From positions 1 to 64,000 of the forward strand of contig NZ_JAJSOH010000029.1 in NCBI RefSeq assembly GCF_021277265.1: a stretch of 64,000 nt of DNA, in the 5' to 3' direction. Shown piece by piece: positions 8,456 to 16,861 of the stretch (position 1 is its first letter; each line of letters begins with the position of its first letter). A program made the translations under genes and the position numbers. Origin of the DNA: Kineosporia rhizophila (GTDB lineage: Bacteria; Actinomycetota; Actinomycetes; Actinomycetales; Kineosporiaceae). Under the pieces are notes generated by a model, which had not been told where the DNA came from, ran no database searches, and saw only the letters and a program-made list of their open reading frames with translations.

Positions 8456-8806
8456 ATGCAGCCGAGGCAGTCACGAGCCGTCCATGAGTTCCCTCCCAGC
8501 GATCCATCGGCCCGCGTGTTCACACCGCCGCAGGCCCTTCCGGTGTTGGCGCTGCTGCGCGACGCCAGCGGTGAGGTGCTGGCCGTGGTGCCGGCTGCGG
8601 TGCAGGCCTGGTCGGGTGATTCGGTGCGGGTCACCTGGGCCGCCCGGCGTGGTGTCCAGCTGTATGCGGCGTGGGTCCCGGCCGAAGACGTGCTGCGCGG
8701 TGCGGCGGCGGCCCGGCTGCTCGACGAGTTCGCCTTCGGCGGGGGCTACCGCGCGGTGATGGCCCGGTTCCTGGCCTGGCGGGAGGTGCAGCCGCGATCC
8801 GCCTGA
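8456..8806 (+). CDS. orphan 116-residue protein under a LexA box
   Basis: I do not recognise this family. The protein has an extended N-terminus rich in Pro and Arg, then a compact region: PQALPVLALLRDASGEVLAV, a Val/Arg-rich beta-like stretch, VQLYAAWVPAEDVLR, and a helical end FGGGYRAVMARFLAWREV. No signal peptide, membrane segment or metal motif is seen. ATG 8456 has GGGGG 5 bp upstream; an in-frame GTG at 8450 is an alternative. The perfect LexA box 44 bp upstream implies DNA-damage induction. Codon use is normal for the window, so it is probably a real gene. Confidence 0.7.
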   Translation: MQPRQSRAVHEFPPSDPSARVFTPPQALPVLALLRDASGEVLAVVPAAVQAWSGDSVRVTWAARRGVQLYAAWVPAEDVLRGAAAARLLDEFAFGGGYRAVMARFLAWREVQPRSA

Positions 8807-8856
8807 GGCAGTGAAGGGAGGGTGGGTGCTCCCGGGTGGCGGGTACTCCTTCGCGC

Positions 8857-8945
8857 TGGCTGGGGCGGTGGCTGGTGGCCGTGCTGGCTGTGGCTGGTGG
8901 CCGTGCTGACTGTGCTGGCCGTGGCCGGTGGCTGTGGTCGTGCTG
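8857..8945. repeat. GT-rich imperfect tandem repeat
   Basis: Imperfect repeats of ggctggtggccgtgctg and gtgctggctgtggctggt, unit about 17-18 bp. Confidence 0.6.
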
Positions 8946-9026
8946 GCTGGGGTAGTGCTGGCGCATCGCACGGAGGTGCTGCCCCGCGGCTCACGCGTGG
9001 GGCGCCTGGGTTCCGACCATTTCGCG

Positions 9027-9074
9027 ACGTGTACGCATGGTCCACCTGGTACCAGGTGAACCATGCGTACACGT
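9027..9074. repeat. 48-bp palindrome, copy 1 of a dispersed element
   Basis: The two arms pair at 23 of 24 positions around the centre GGTACC (9048-9053). The only mismatch is 9042/9059. The core is CACCTGGTACCAGGTG. A related copy with the same core lies at 61363-61406. Beyond the right arm the minus strand reads GGGTCGGGGCTCGAG, which resembles part of the 19-bp minisatellite unit. Confidence 0.9.
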
Positions 9075-9438
9075 TCAACTCGAGCCCCGACCCATCGGCC
9101 GGGGCCGGGGCGACACCAGCGATCACGGGGTGAGCGCGCACGGGGGTGTCTGAAGCCAATCCCAGAAGGGGTTCATCGGGGCGGCGGGTGGGCTTGAACG
9201 GGTGGTGCCCTGGTGCAGTTGCGGATCGGGTATTCCTCGGCGCGGGCCCAGTGGGTACCAGTGGTTCATCTCGGCGTAAGTGGCCGCCAGGGCTGGCTGA
9301 TGCCTAGTGGCGAAGCGATGAGTTTCGCCGGCCGGGGCGGTCCTGAACCAAGAGACGAACTGTCGAAGCCTGGCCAACCCGCCAGACCCTGACAACCGCC
9401 GAGACCTGACAGCCGCCGACGCCCTGGGAGCCGAGCCT

Positions 9439-10647
9439 GTGCCGATGTCCGCCGAAGTCCTCAGCCGGCTCCACGCCGACCTTGCCGACCAGGTCGCCGC
9501 GGGCGCGGTGCCCGGCCTGGTCGCGGCGGTGGTCTGCGGCGACGAGACCGAGGTGCTGGTCATCGGCACCCAGGGCCTCGACGACCCGACGCCGATGCGG
9601 CCGGACACCATCTTCCGGATCTCGTCGCTGACCAAGCCGATCGTGGCATTCGCCGCCCTGCAGATGGTCGAGGAGGGCGTGTTCGGCCTGGACGAGCCGG
9701 TCGAGGGATTGCTGCCCGAGCTCGCCGGCCTCCGCGTGCTGCGCAGCCTGTCCGGCCCGGTCGACGACACGGTTGCGGCCGAGCGCCCGATCCTGGTGCG
9801 CGACCTGCTCACCTTCACCGCGGGGTTCGGCCAGGTGATGGCCCCGCCCGGCACCTACCCGATCCAGGCCGAACTCGACCGGGCGCCCGGTGCGCCGGGT
9901 CCGCCGCAGCCGGCCCGCACCGTCGCGCCTGACGAGTACCTGGCCGCCTTGGCCGCCCTGCCGCTGTTGCACCAGCCCGGTGCGCAGTGGATGTACAACA
10001 CCGCGAGCGACGTGCTGGGCGTGCTGATGGCCAGGGCGGCGGGGGCCACCTTGCAGCAGGTTCTGCAGCAGCGGCTGTTCGGTGCGCTCGCCTTGAGAGA
10101 CACGGGATTCTGCGTGCCGTCGTCCAAAATCGACCGTCTGGCAACGAGTTACCAGCCTGGCCCAACGGGTGGGCTGGAGCTGTTCGACCCGGCCGAGGGC
10201 GGGCAGTGGACGAGCCCGCCGCCGCTGGAGTCGGGCGCCGGCGGGCTCGTCTCCACGGCGGAGGACCTGCTTGCCTTCACCCGGCTGATGCTGGGCCGGG
10301 GTGTTTTCGAGGGGCGCCGCCTGCTGTCCGAAGAGCTCTTCACCGCGATGACCACCGACCAGCTCACCGAAGAGCAGAAGCAGAACACCATTTCGATGCC
10401 CGGCTTCTTCGACACCCACGGCTGGGGCTACGGCCTGAGCGTGCGCACGGTGGCCGGCGACGGGGAGCCGGCCGGTAGCTTCGGCTGGTCGGGCGGGCTG
10501 GGAACCTACTGGGCCGCAACCCCCGGCGGCTCGGCCGGCATCCTGCTCACCCAGCGGGCCATGACGTCACCGGAGCCGGAACCGCTGGTCACGCAGTTCT
10601 GGTCGGGGGTGTGGGCGGCCGGTGCGGGTCAGCCCTCCAGGTCGTAG
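9439..10647 (+). CDS. serine hydrolase, class C beta-lactamase/esterase fold
   Basis: A 402-residue protein of the beta-lactamase/DD-peptidase-like family (Pfam Beta-lactamase). The SxxK nucleophile motif is S63-L-T-K66 (FRISSLTKPIVAF), the YxN motif is in QWMYNTASDVLG, and the third motif region is FGWSGGLGT. There is no signal peptide, so it is probably a cytoplasmic esterase or amidase rather than a secreted beta-lactamase. It starts at GTG 9439, upstream of the conserved N-terminal helix. Its 3' end overlaps the convergent SMI1 gene by 19 bp. Confidence 0.88.
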   Translation: MPMSAEVLSRLHADLADQVAAGAVPGLVAAVVCGDETEVLVIGTQGLDDPTPMRPDTIFRISSLTKPIVAFAALQMVEEGVFGLDEPVEGLLPELAGLRVLRSLSGPVDDTVAAERPILVRDLLTFTAGFGQVMAPPGTYPIQAELDRAPGAPGPPQPARTVAPDEYLAALAALPLLHQPGAQWMYNTASDVLGVLMARAAGATLQQVLQQRLFGALALRDTGFCVPSSKIDRLATSYQPGPTGGLELFDPAEGGQWTSPPPLESGAGGLVSTAEDLLAFTRLMLGRGVFEGRRLLSEELFTAMTTDQLTEEQKQNTISMPGFFDTHGWGYGLSVRTVAGDGEPAGSFGWSGGLGTYWAATPGGSAGILLTQRAMTSPEPEPLVTQFWSGVWAAGAGQPSRS

Positions 10648-11309
10648 AGCAGCACGCCGTCCTCGCTCACCTGCGCGGCGTCCACCTCGGACACCCGCCG
10701 TGCGCAGAGCTCCAGCAACTGCACGATCCCGGGGGCGACCACCCGGCGCAGGTCCTCGTCCGAGCCGATCACGATCACCTGCCCGACCGTGCCGCCGGGC
10801 TGCGGGACCAGGTCGACCGCGAGCTGGTTGCCGCCGCCGTCGGTGGCGAAACCGATCCAGTCGGGCGAGGTGTAGAGGCCCTGCACCGGGTCGCCGTCGC
10901 GGACCTCCACCGCGCTGTCGAAGTCCTCGGCCAGTTGCTCAGGGGTGTAGCCGGCGCGGACCTCGTCCCAGTTCCGCCAGCCGTCGGCGACCTTGCCCAC
11001 CGGGTCGAAGCTCCAGCCGTCGCCGAACACCGCGCACACCCAGCGTCCCTGCTGGCGAACGGTCTGCGCATGGGCGCCGTGGCTGAGCTGGTACCAGTCG
11101 GTCTGCCCGTCGCTGAGCTGGTAGAGCCCGGCCAGGTCGGTCGGCAGGGCCCGGCCGATCGCCTGTTGAACGGCGGCGATGTCGGTCGGGGCGGCGCCCG
11201 GCCGCAGTAGTTCGTCCACCGTGTAACCGGCCCGGGCCAACGCCTCGAGCAGCAGGGTCCAGGCGTTCTGCACCTCGGCGGTGGGTGGGGCGATGGCTTC
11301 CTCGGTCAC
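10629..11309 (-). CDS. SMI1/KNR4-family protein
   Basis: A 226-residue protein with SMI1/KNR4 features: an N-terminal helix with a PTDIAAVQQAIGRALPTDLAGLYQLSDGQTD-like order (the conserved LPxDLxxLYxxxDGQ block), then GWSFDPVGKVADGW and a C-terminal YTSPDWIGFATDGGGNQLAV block. Family members are often immunity or interaction proteins; here it ends an operon with an ABC ATPase and a DUF6297 membrane protein. Its ATG overlaps the stop of the membrane protein by 4 bp, so it may be an accessory of that transporter. Function is unknown. Confidence 0.82.
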   Translation of the reverse strand: MTEEAIAPPTAEVQNAWTLLLEALARAGYTVDELLRPGAAPTDIAAVQQAIGRALPTDLAGLYQLSDGQTDWYQLSHGAHAQTVRQQGRWVCAVFGDGWSFDPVGKVADGWRNWDEVRAGYTPEQLAEDFDSAVEVRDGDPVQGLYTSPDWIGFATDGGGNQLAVDLVPQPGGTVGQVIVIGSDEDLRRVVAPGIVQLLELCARRVSEVDAAQVSEDGVLLYDLEG

Positions 11310-12937
11310 TTCGGCTCCCTCGGGTCGGCGGGGGTGGCAGGGGTGGCGTGGGTGGGAACAGATGGACGCTCGGTGGCCCGGCTCGCGCCGGTCGGTCCAG
11401 TTGGGTGGGGAGTCGGGTCGGGCTCGTAGACGGCGAAGAGCGCGGTGCCCAGGCTGAGCATCAGCGCGAGGGCGAACAGCACCGGCGCAGTGGTGCCGGT
11501 GACGAGTGCGACCACGACCGGAACGCTACCCACCAGCGCCAGGTCGGGGCCACGCAACATCGATGCACTGAGCCCGGGCGGCAGCGAGCCCATCGGGGTG
11601 TAGATCAGCGGGCCGCCGAAGGTGGGCACCGGCCGGTATCCGGCCCGCAGCGTGGCGGCGCCCCAGGCCGGGCCGGTGAGCAGGCCGAGCAGCACCCAGC
11701 CGGCCGGGTCGCCGTAGCGCCAGCCCAGCACGGCCGTGATCGCGACGAACCACGCGGTCATCACCGTGGCCGGAAGGGCCAGCCGGCTCAGGCGGACCAT
11801 CCGCTGGGCGATCGGCAGGGCGGCGTCGAGGCCGGGGCTGAGCTGGGCCCGGCGCACGCCCTCACCAGTGGCCAGCGAAGCGATGTACCCACCGATCAGC
11901 AGCAGGACGATGGTGGTGGCCGGGCCCGGATCGGGCACCAGCAGGCCGATGCCGGGCAGGGTCAGGGACAGCACCATCTGGGCGATCCGGCGCGGGGCGC
12001 GGGCGAACAGGAACGCGTCCGAAGTGATCAGCGCGGCCGAGGGGCGCCAGGAACGAGGGACGTGGGTGAGCCAGGACATCCGGGACGACCGGGAACGCTG
12101 GGGAGACTCGGAGCGGATCGTGAGCGCGCGGCCGAGGGCGCGGGTGTCCAGCGAGAGCACTGCCACCAGGGCCTCGTCGGTGACCGAGCCGCGGTGCCGG
12201 AGGTCGGCGCCGTGCACGGAGTCCAGGCGGTTGTCCCACCTACGGCCGAGGGCGACGGCAACGCCGGTCAGGAGCAGGGCGAGGGGCAGGGTGATCAGGC
12301 CGGGGTGGGGCGGGGCAGTGCCGGCGAAGGCCAGGACGATGCCCACCACCGGCACGGCCAGGGCCACTCCGTCGGCCGACCACCGCAAGGCCCGAATGGC
12401 CTGCGGCTGGGGCTGAAGCAGCCCGGCCACGATCACCAGCGTCACCGTGAACACAGCCCCCAGCGCAGTGGAGCCGAGCAGCGCCGCCGTTCCCGCGGGC
12501 AGAGCCACCGCCACCGCCGCGCCGCTGATCGCCCCCACCACCAGACCGATCGCCGGCCAGCGCACAGCGGCCGGGCGCAGCAGTGAGCGCCTGTCCACCG
12601 GCAGCGGCAGCCACCAGGCGGACTCGGCCGCAGACAACGACAACGGGCCGAGCCGGGTGACCAGACCGACGAACGACGCCACCGCGGCGACCGCGAGCAG
12701 CACCGCGATCCAGCCGACGGCCAGCCCGGGCCCCTCCTGCGCGGCCCGCCCGAACCCACCCGCCTCCGGGGCCAGCCGGGAGGACAGCGCGAAGATCATC
12801 GAAGCGGCCAGCGCGATCGTGAGCAGACCGGTGTAGACGTCACCGAGCAGATCGCCGAGCCGGGCGTCCGAGTGGTAGCGGGTCGCGTCGCGGGTGGCCC
12901 GCCGCACCTGGGTGCCCGAGGGCAGCGGTCGGCTCAC
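11306..12937 (-). CDS. DUF6297-like polytopic membrane protein (ABC permease partner)
   Basis: A 543-residue membrane protein with about ten or more hydrophobic segments, for example LLTIALAASMIFALSSRLA and IAVLLAVAAVASFVGLVTRL near the N-terminus. Architecture and position directly after an ABC ATPase fit the permease half of an exporter. It starts at GTG 12937, which overlaps the ATPase stop in GTGA; frames extending further upstream merely read through the ATPase gene. The C-terminal 40 residues are a Pro/Thr-rich tail. Cargo is unknown. Confidence 0.8.
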   Translation of the reverse strand: MSRPLPSGTQVRRATRDATRYHSDARLGDLLGDVYTGLLTIALAASMIFALSSRLAPEAGGFGRAAQEGPGLAVGWIAVLLAVAAVASFVGLVTRLGPLSLSAAESAWWLPLPVDRRSLLRPAAVRWPAIGLVVGAISGAAVAVALPAGTAALLGSTALGAVFTVTLVIVAGLLQPQPQAIRALRWSADGVALAVPVVGIVLAFAGTAPPHPGLITLPLALLLTGVAVALGRRWDNRLDSVHGADLRHRGSVTDEALVAVLSLDTRALGRALTIRSESPQRSRSSRMSWLTHVPRSWRPSAALITSDAFLFARAPRRIAQMVLSLTLPGIGLLVPDPGPATTIVLLLIGGYIASLATGEGVRRAQLSPGLDAALPIAQRMVRLSRLALPATVMTAWFVAITAVLGWRYGDPAGWVLLGLLTGPAWGAATLRAGYRPVPTFGGPLIYTPMGSLPPGLSASMLRGPDLALVGSVPVVVALVTGTTAPVLFALALMLSLGTALFAVYEPDPTPHPTGPTGASRATERPSVPTHATPATPADPREPK

Positions 12938-13641
12938 AGTTCGTGCCGGATGATCTGTGCTCCCCGTTCGGGATCGACCAGGCGGACCTCGGTGTCGGAG
13001 ATCGCCAGCACCCGGGTGGCCGCGGTGACCAGGAGCACCGGGTCGTGCGTGGCCATCAGCACGCTGCCCCCGGCCTCGCGCTCCTCGACCAGCCAGCCGG
13101 CCAGCGCGTCCCGGATCGCCGCGTCGAGCCGCTGCTCCGGCTCGTCGAGGATCATCAGCGAGCGCGGCCGGGCGAAGGCCGCGGCCAGGGCCAGGCGACG
13201 GCGCTGGCCGGAGGAGAGCGCGGCGGGCAGCGCGGCCGAGCGCTCGGTGAGGCCGAAAACCTCTAGCTGGTGGTCGGTCACGTCGTCCGGGTCGTCGACG
13301 CCGTGCCCGTAGCAGGTGAGCAGCAGGTGCTCGCGCACGGTCAGGCTGGGGAAGAACGCCTCGTCGCCCAGTTCGGAGGCCACGGACGCGCGGAAGGTGG
13401 TGCTGCGCTCGTCCAGGCCGGCACCGAGCATCTGCAGGGTGCCGCCCAGCGGGTTCAGCAGACCGACCACGGTGCGCAGCAGGGTGGACTTGCCCGAGCC
13501 GTTGGCGCCGATCACGGCCACCACCTCGCCCGGGGCCACCGCCAGGCTGATCGGTGGGCAGACCGGAAGCCCGTAGCCCACCTCCAGGTCGATGACCTCG
13601 ATCAGGTTCACGTCCGCCACGGTATCCGTCCCTGCCTTCAT
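12934..13641 (-). CDS. ABC transporter ATP-binding protein
   Basis: A 235-residue single nucleotide-binding domain with Walker A GANGSGKST, ABC signature LSSGQRRR (a variant of LSGGQ), Walker B SLMILDEPEQRLD and the switch histidine in LMATHD. It is the first gene of a three-gene operon, coupled by 4-bp overlaps to a DUF6297-like membrane protein and an SMI1 protein. The domain is of the short exporter type. It is divergent from the aminotransferase gene at 13725. Confidence 0.92.
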   Translation of the reverse strand: MKAGTDTVADVNLIEVIDLEVGYGLPVCPPISLAVAPGEVVAVIGANGSGKSTLLRTVVGLLNPLGGTLQMLGAGLDERSTTFRASVASELGDEAFFPSLTVREHLLLTCYGHGVDDPDDVTDHQLEVFGLTERSAALPAALSSGQRRRLALAAAFARPRSLMILDEPEQRLDAAIRDALAGWLVEEREAGGSVLMATHDPVLLVTAATRVLAISDTEVRLVDPERGAQIIRHEL

Positions 13642-13724
13642 CCCTGCCCGCCCTCTTCCGCCGCATGCCCGCCGTGCATGAGCACGGACGAACGGGACAC
13701 CGGCGGTGTTCCTATCCTGTCCGG

Positions 13725-14903
13725 GTGAGACCTTCCCGCCGCGCCGCCGCCGTCCAGCCCTTCTACGCCATGGAGTTCGGAAAGCGGGCGCTGGCGCTGG
13801 AGTCGCAGGGGCACCCGGTGATCCGGCTGAATCTGGGCGAGCCGGACTTCGGCGCTCCTCCGGCGGTGCTCAGCGCCCTGGAGAAGGTCGCCGACGGCCG
13901 GCCGTTGCCGTACACCGGGGCCACCGGCCTGCCGGAACTGCGGGAGGCGATCTCCGGCTTCTACCGCAGCGAGCACGACGTGGAGGTCGATCCGGGGCGC
14001 ATCGTGGTCACCGCCGGTGCCTCGGCCGCCCTGCTCCTGGTCAGCGCGGCGCTGGTCGACCCGGGCGACGAGGTGCTGATCAGCGATCCGTCCTACCCCT
14101 GCAACCGGCAGTTCGCCGAGAGCTTCGGCGCCGAGGTGGTTCTGGTGCCGACCACGGCGGAGTCGCGATTCCAGCTCGACCTGCCCGCGGTGCAGGCGAA
14201 CTGGACGGCGGGCACTCGCGGAATCATGATCGCCACGCCGTCCAACCCCACCGGCACCTCGATCGAGGGGTCCGAGCTGAAGGCGATCTGCGACTTCGCC
14301 CGCGAGCGCGACGCCTGGCGGATCGTCGACGAGATCTACCTGAACCTGGGCCGCCGGGACGCCGACGGCCGGGCCCCGGCCAGCGTGCTGAGCAGCGACC
14401 CGGACGCCTTCGTGATCAACAGCTTCTCGAAGTACTTCGGCATGACCGGCTGGCGGCTGGGCTGGTGCGTGGTGCCGCAGGACTTCGCCCCGGTGATGGA
14501 ACGGCTGGCCCAGAACTACTACATCTGCCCCTCGACCCCGGCCCAGATCGCTGCGCTGGAGTGCTTCACCGCGCAGTCGCTGGAGGTGGCCGAGGCCCGG
14601 CGGCTGGAGTTCGAGCGCCGCCGGGCCGTGGTGCTGGAAGGGCTGCAGGCCGCCGGTCTACCGGTGCCGGTGCCGCCGGACGGGGCCTTCTACGCCTACT
14701 TCGACGTGTCCGGCACCGGCCTGGGCGCGTGGGAGTTCTGCGAGCGGTTGCTGGCCGAGAAGCACGTGGCGCTCACCCCGGGCAAGGACTTCGGCCGGCT
14801 GGGGGCCGAACGCTACGTGCGCCTGTCCTACGCGGCCTCGGTGGCCGAACTGCAGGAGGGACTCGCCCGACTGGCCGACTTCACCGCCGCCCTAAGCACG
14901 TGA
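13725..14903 (+). CDS. class I/II PLP aminotransferase
   Basis: A 392-residue fold-type I aminotransferase related to AspC-like enzymes: IRLNLGEPDFGAPPAVL at the N-terminus, LPYTGATGLPELREAI, TPSNPTGTSI, the PLP lysine in INSFSKYFGMTGWRLGW, and RLSYAAS carrying the carboxylate-binding Arg. GTG 13725 is preferred to an in-frame ATG at 13665, because the protein then begins RPSRRAAAVQPFYAMEF, as relatives do. It is monocistronic and convergent with an SDR gene (14 bp between stops). Substrate is not determinable. Confidence 0.9.
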   Translation: MRPSRRAAAVQPFYAMEFGKRALALESQGHPVIRLNLGEPDFGAPPAVLSALEKVADGRPLPYTGATGLPELREAISGFYRSEHDVEVDPGRIVVTAGASAALLLVSAALVDPGDEVLISDPSYPCNRQFAESFGAEVVLVPTTAESRFQLDLPAVQANWTAGTRGIMIATPSNPTGTSIEGSELKAICDFARERDAWRIVDEIYLNLGRRDADGRAPASVLSSDPDAFVINSFSKYFGMTGWRLGWCVVPQDFAPVMERLAQNYYICPSTPAQIAALECFTAQSLEVAEARRLEFERRRAVVLEGLQAAGLPVPVPPDGAFYAYFDVSGTGLGAWEFCERLLAEKHVALTPGKDFGRLGAERYVRLSYAASVAELQEGLARLADFTAALST

Positions 14904-14917
14904 GGGCCTGAGCGGCC

Positions 14918-15652
14918 TCAGACGATACCGCCGTTGGCCCGCAGCACCTGCCCGTTGACCCAGCGCCCGCCGGGCCCGGCCAGGAACGCCACCACCTGGG
15001 CGATGTCCTGCGGGGTGCCGAGCCGCTCGAGCGGCGGCTGCTTGGCCAGGTGGTCGATGGTCGCCTCGTCCTTGCCCTCCAGGAACAGCTCGGTGGCGGT
15101 GGGGCCGGGAGCGACCGCATTGACGGTGATGTCGCGCCCGCGCAGCTCCCGGGCCAGCACCAGGGTCATCGCCTCGACCGCGCCCTTGCTGGCCGCATAG
15201 GGCCCGTAGTTCGGGAACTGCAGCCCCACGACCGACGTGGACAGGACGATCACGGCGCCGCCCGAGCGCACCCGGCGGGCCGCCTGCTGGGCCACCACGA
15301 AGGTGCCCCGGATGTTGGTCCGGTGCATGGCGTCCAGTTCGTCGAGGTCGAACTCGGCGATCGGCGCCAACGCCATCCGGCCTGCGGAGTTGACCACGAC
15401 GTCCACCCCGCCGAACGACTGTTCGGCGGCGTCGAACATCGCCGCCACGGCCTTCTCGTCGGCCACGTCGGCCTGGAAGGCCAGGGCCCGGCCACCCGCC
15501 GCGGTGATCTCCTGAACGACCTCCTCGGCGGCCGAGGCCCGGCCCGCGTAACCGACCACCACGGCCTGGCCCTGCGCGGCCAGATCCAGAGCGATCTGTC
15601 GGCCGATGCCCCGCGACGCCCCGGTGACGACTGCTACCCGCTGCTGGCTCAT
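14918..15652 (-). CDS. SDR-family NAD(P)-dependent oxidoreductase
   Basis: A 244-residue classical short-chain dehydrogenase with TGASRGIG (cofactor), NSAG, the catalytic serine in VLSTSVV and YGPYAASKGAVEAM (YxxxK). It most resembles FabG-like or glucose-dehydrogenase-type SDRs. ATG 15652 has GAGGAGA upstream and matches the standard MSQQRVAVVTGAS start; an in-frame start at 15721 is rejected. A 6-bp inverted repeat (15699-15721) just upstream may be its operator. Substrate unknown. Confidence 0.92.
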   Translation of the reverse strand: MSQQRVAVVTGASRGIGRQIALDLAAQGQAVVVGYAGRASAAEEVVQEITAAGGRALAFQADVADEKAVAAMFDAAEQSFGGVDVVVNSAGRMALAPIAEFDLDELDAMHRTNIRGTFVVAQQAARRVRSGGAVIVLSTSVVGLQFPNYGPYAASKGAVEAMTLVLARELRGRDITVNAVAPGPTATELFLEGKDEATIDHLAKQPPLERLGTPQDIAQVVAFLAGPGGRWVNGQVLRANGGIV

Positions 15653-15698
15653 CTTGACGATCTCCTCTGCGAATCGATGCCACGATCGGCTCGTAGCG

Positions 15699-15721
15699 TT
15701 GCTATGGGAAGACCGTAGCAA
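15699..15721. promoter_or_regulatory. inverted repeat, possible operator of the SDR gene
   Basis: TTGCTA-N11-TAGCAA lies 47 bp upstream of the SDR start. The spacing resembles sites of dimeric TetR/MarR-type regulators. This is inference. Confidence 0.35.
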
Positions 15722-15761
15722 GCATTCCTTAGCGGCGCTACCTCGATGTCGTATCGCTGAT

Positions 15762-16799
15762 TCAGGAGCCTTCGACGGCCAGGTACACCCAGGCCGACGC
15801 TCCGGACGCCAGTGGCACCAGGAATCGTCGGTAGTCGTCCACCTCGTAGAGATCGGCCGCCGCCAGTTCGGCCGGGGTGATGGTGAACACCGATCCGTCC
15901 ACCGAACGGGTGGGATCTGCAGCGCGGACGACGGGGTGGCGGTCGGTGCCGCTCGCGGCGATCACCGCCGGATCGGTGATGGTCAGCCACTCCTGCTGGT
16001 AGCCGGTAATGCTGTCTGCCTGCCCGTCGAGCAGATGGCCGAACTGGGACCGCTGCACTTCGGGCAGTTGCAGGGTTCCGTACGAGAACAGCTGCACTGC
16101 CGTACCTTCCGTCCCGCCGATGCGGACAAGGTGAGGATTGGCCGGGTCGTTGTTCTCGACCACGATCGGGGCCTTGGCAAGCGGATCGTGCTCGGCGAGG
16201 TAACGTCGGCAGGCTGCGTGATACCGGTTCGTGTACAGCTCGGCCGCCCTCTCCGAGCTGCCCAGTAGATCGGCGTCACGTACCACCGCCCGGGCGTGCG
16301 CGACCTCGAAATCCACCTGCGCGAAGACGATCTGGTCCCATCCGCCGACGAGTTCGGAACGCTGGAGGAAACTCCCGTCCACGATGAGCACGGCATCGCG
16401 CGCTGCGGTCTGAGGATCTTCGGCGAGCACCTGATCACTGGCCAGGTCGATCACCCGGGTGCGATAGAGCCCGTCGCCTTCCGGCCCCAGTCGGTCAAGC
16501 AGTTCCCGGCGCACGGCCGCGGTGTCGTAGGCGTCCTCGTAGTAGCCCGCCGCCGACTCGCGGCCCTGCCGGTACCGGCGGGCGCGCGGGTGGTGGTAGC
16601 CGTCCAGGCTCAGCGCGATCGCCGGACGCCCGCGCTCGGCCACGGCAACCGCCAGTTCGGCAGCCAAGGTCGTCTTGCCGGCGGCGGTGATGCCGTCCAC
16701 GCCAACCCGCAACGGGTGCCCGGGGTCGAGGGCGGCCAGATGGTCGGCGATGCGGCCGATCACGCGGCTGCGCGGGGTCACGGTCGGAGAATTCGTCAT
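15762..16799 (-). CDS. P-loop uridine-kinase-like domain fused to gamma-glutamylcyclotransferase-like domain
   Basis: A 345-residue two-domain protein. Residues about 1-215 form a uridine-kinase/phosphoribulokinase-like P-loop domain with Walker A GVDGITAAGKTT, the substrate-side SLDGYHHPR, and a lid region with YHAACRRYLAEHDP. Residues about 235-345 form an AIG2/GGCT-like domain beginning VQLFSYGTLQLPEVQRSQFG (the YGTL motif of gamma-glutamyl cyclotransferases) and ending with DLYEVDDYRRFLVPL. ATG 16799 is taken; GTG 16811 is possible. The gene is divergent from tesB. The nucleoside or other small substrate of the kinase is unknown. Confidence 0.85.
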   Translation of the reverse strand: MTNSPTVTPRSRVIGRIADHLAALDPGHPLRVGVDGITAAGKTTLAAELAVAVAERGRPAIALSLDGYHHPRARRYRQGRESAAGYYEDAYDTAAVRRELLDRLGPEGDGLYRTRVIDLASDQVLAEDPQTAARDAVLIVDGSFLQRSELVGGWDQIVFAQVDFEVAHARAVVRDADLLGSSERAAELYTNRYHAACRRYLAEHDPLAKAPIVVENNDPANPHLVRIGGTEGTAVQLFSYGTLQLPEVQRSQFGHLLDGQADSITGYQQEWLTITDPAVIAASGTDRHPVVRAADPTRSVDGSVFTITPAELAAADLYEVDDYRRFLVPLASGASAWVYLAVEGS

Positions 16800-16861
16800 A
16801 CCTGTGGACACTAAACAGGCAGCCGGTACGCTCGCCTGGATTTCGTCATCGGGAGGTCGTC

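Larger units (their letters stand above)
8807..9438. other. 632-bp gene-free spacer with repeats
   Basis: No convincing gene. It contains a GT-rich low-complexity patch (8857-8945) built from ggctggtggccgtgctg-like repeats, and a 48-bp near-perfect palindrome (9027-9074). Open frames crossing it consist of repeat-derived Trp/Gly/Val strings or palindrome-derived TWYQV strings. Confidence 0.7.

Noticed and set aside
12938..13666. Extended frame that would fuse the ABC ATPase region to the DUF6297-like protein
   Set aside because: In this frame the segment is Arg/Gly/Pro-rich noise running through the ATPase gene, which is clear in another frame; GTG 12937 is the natural start.
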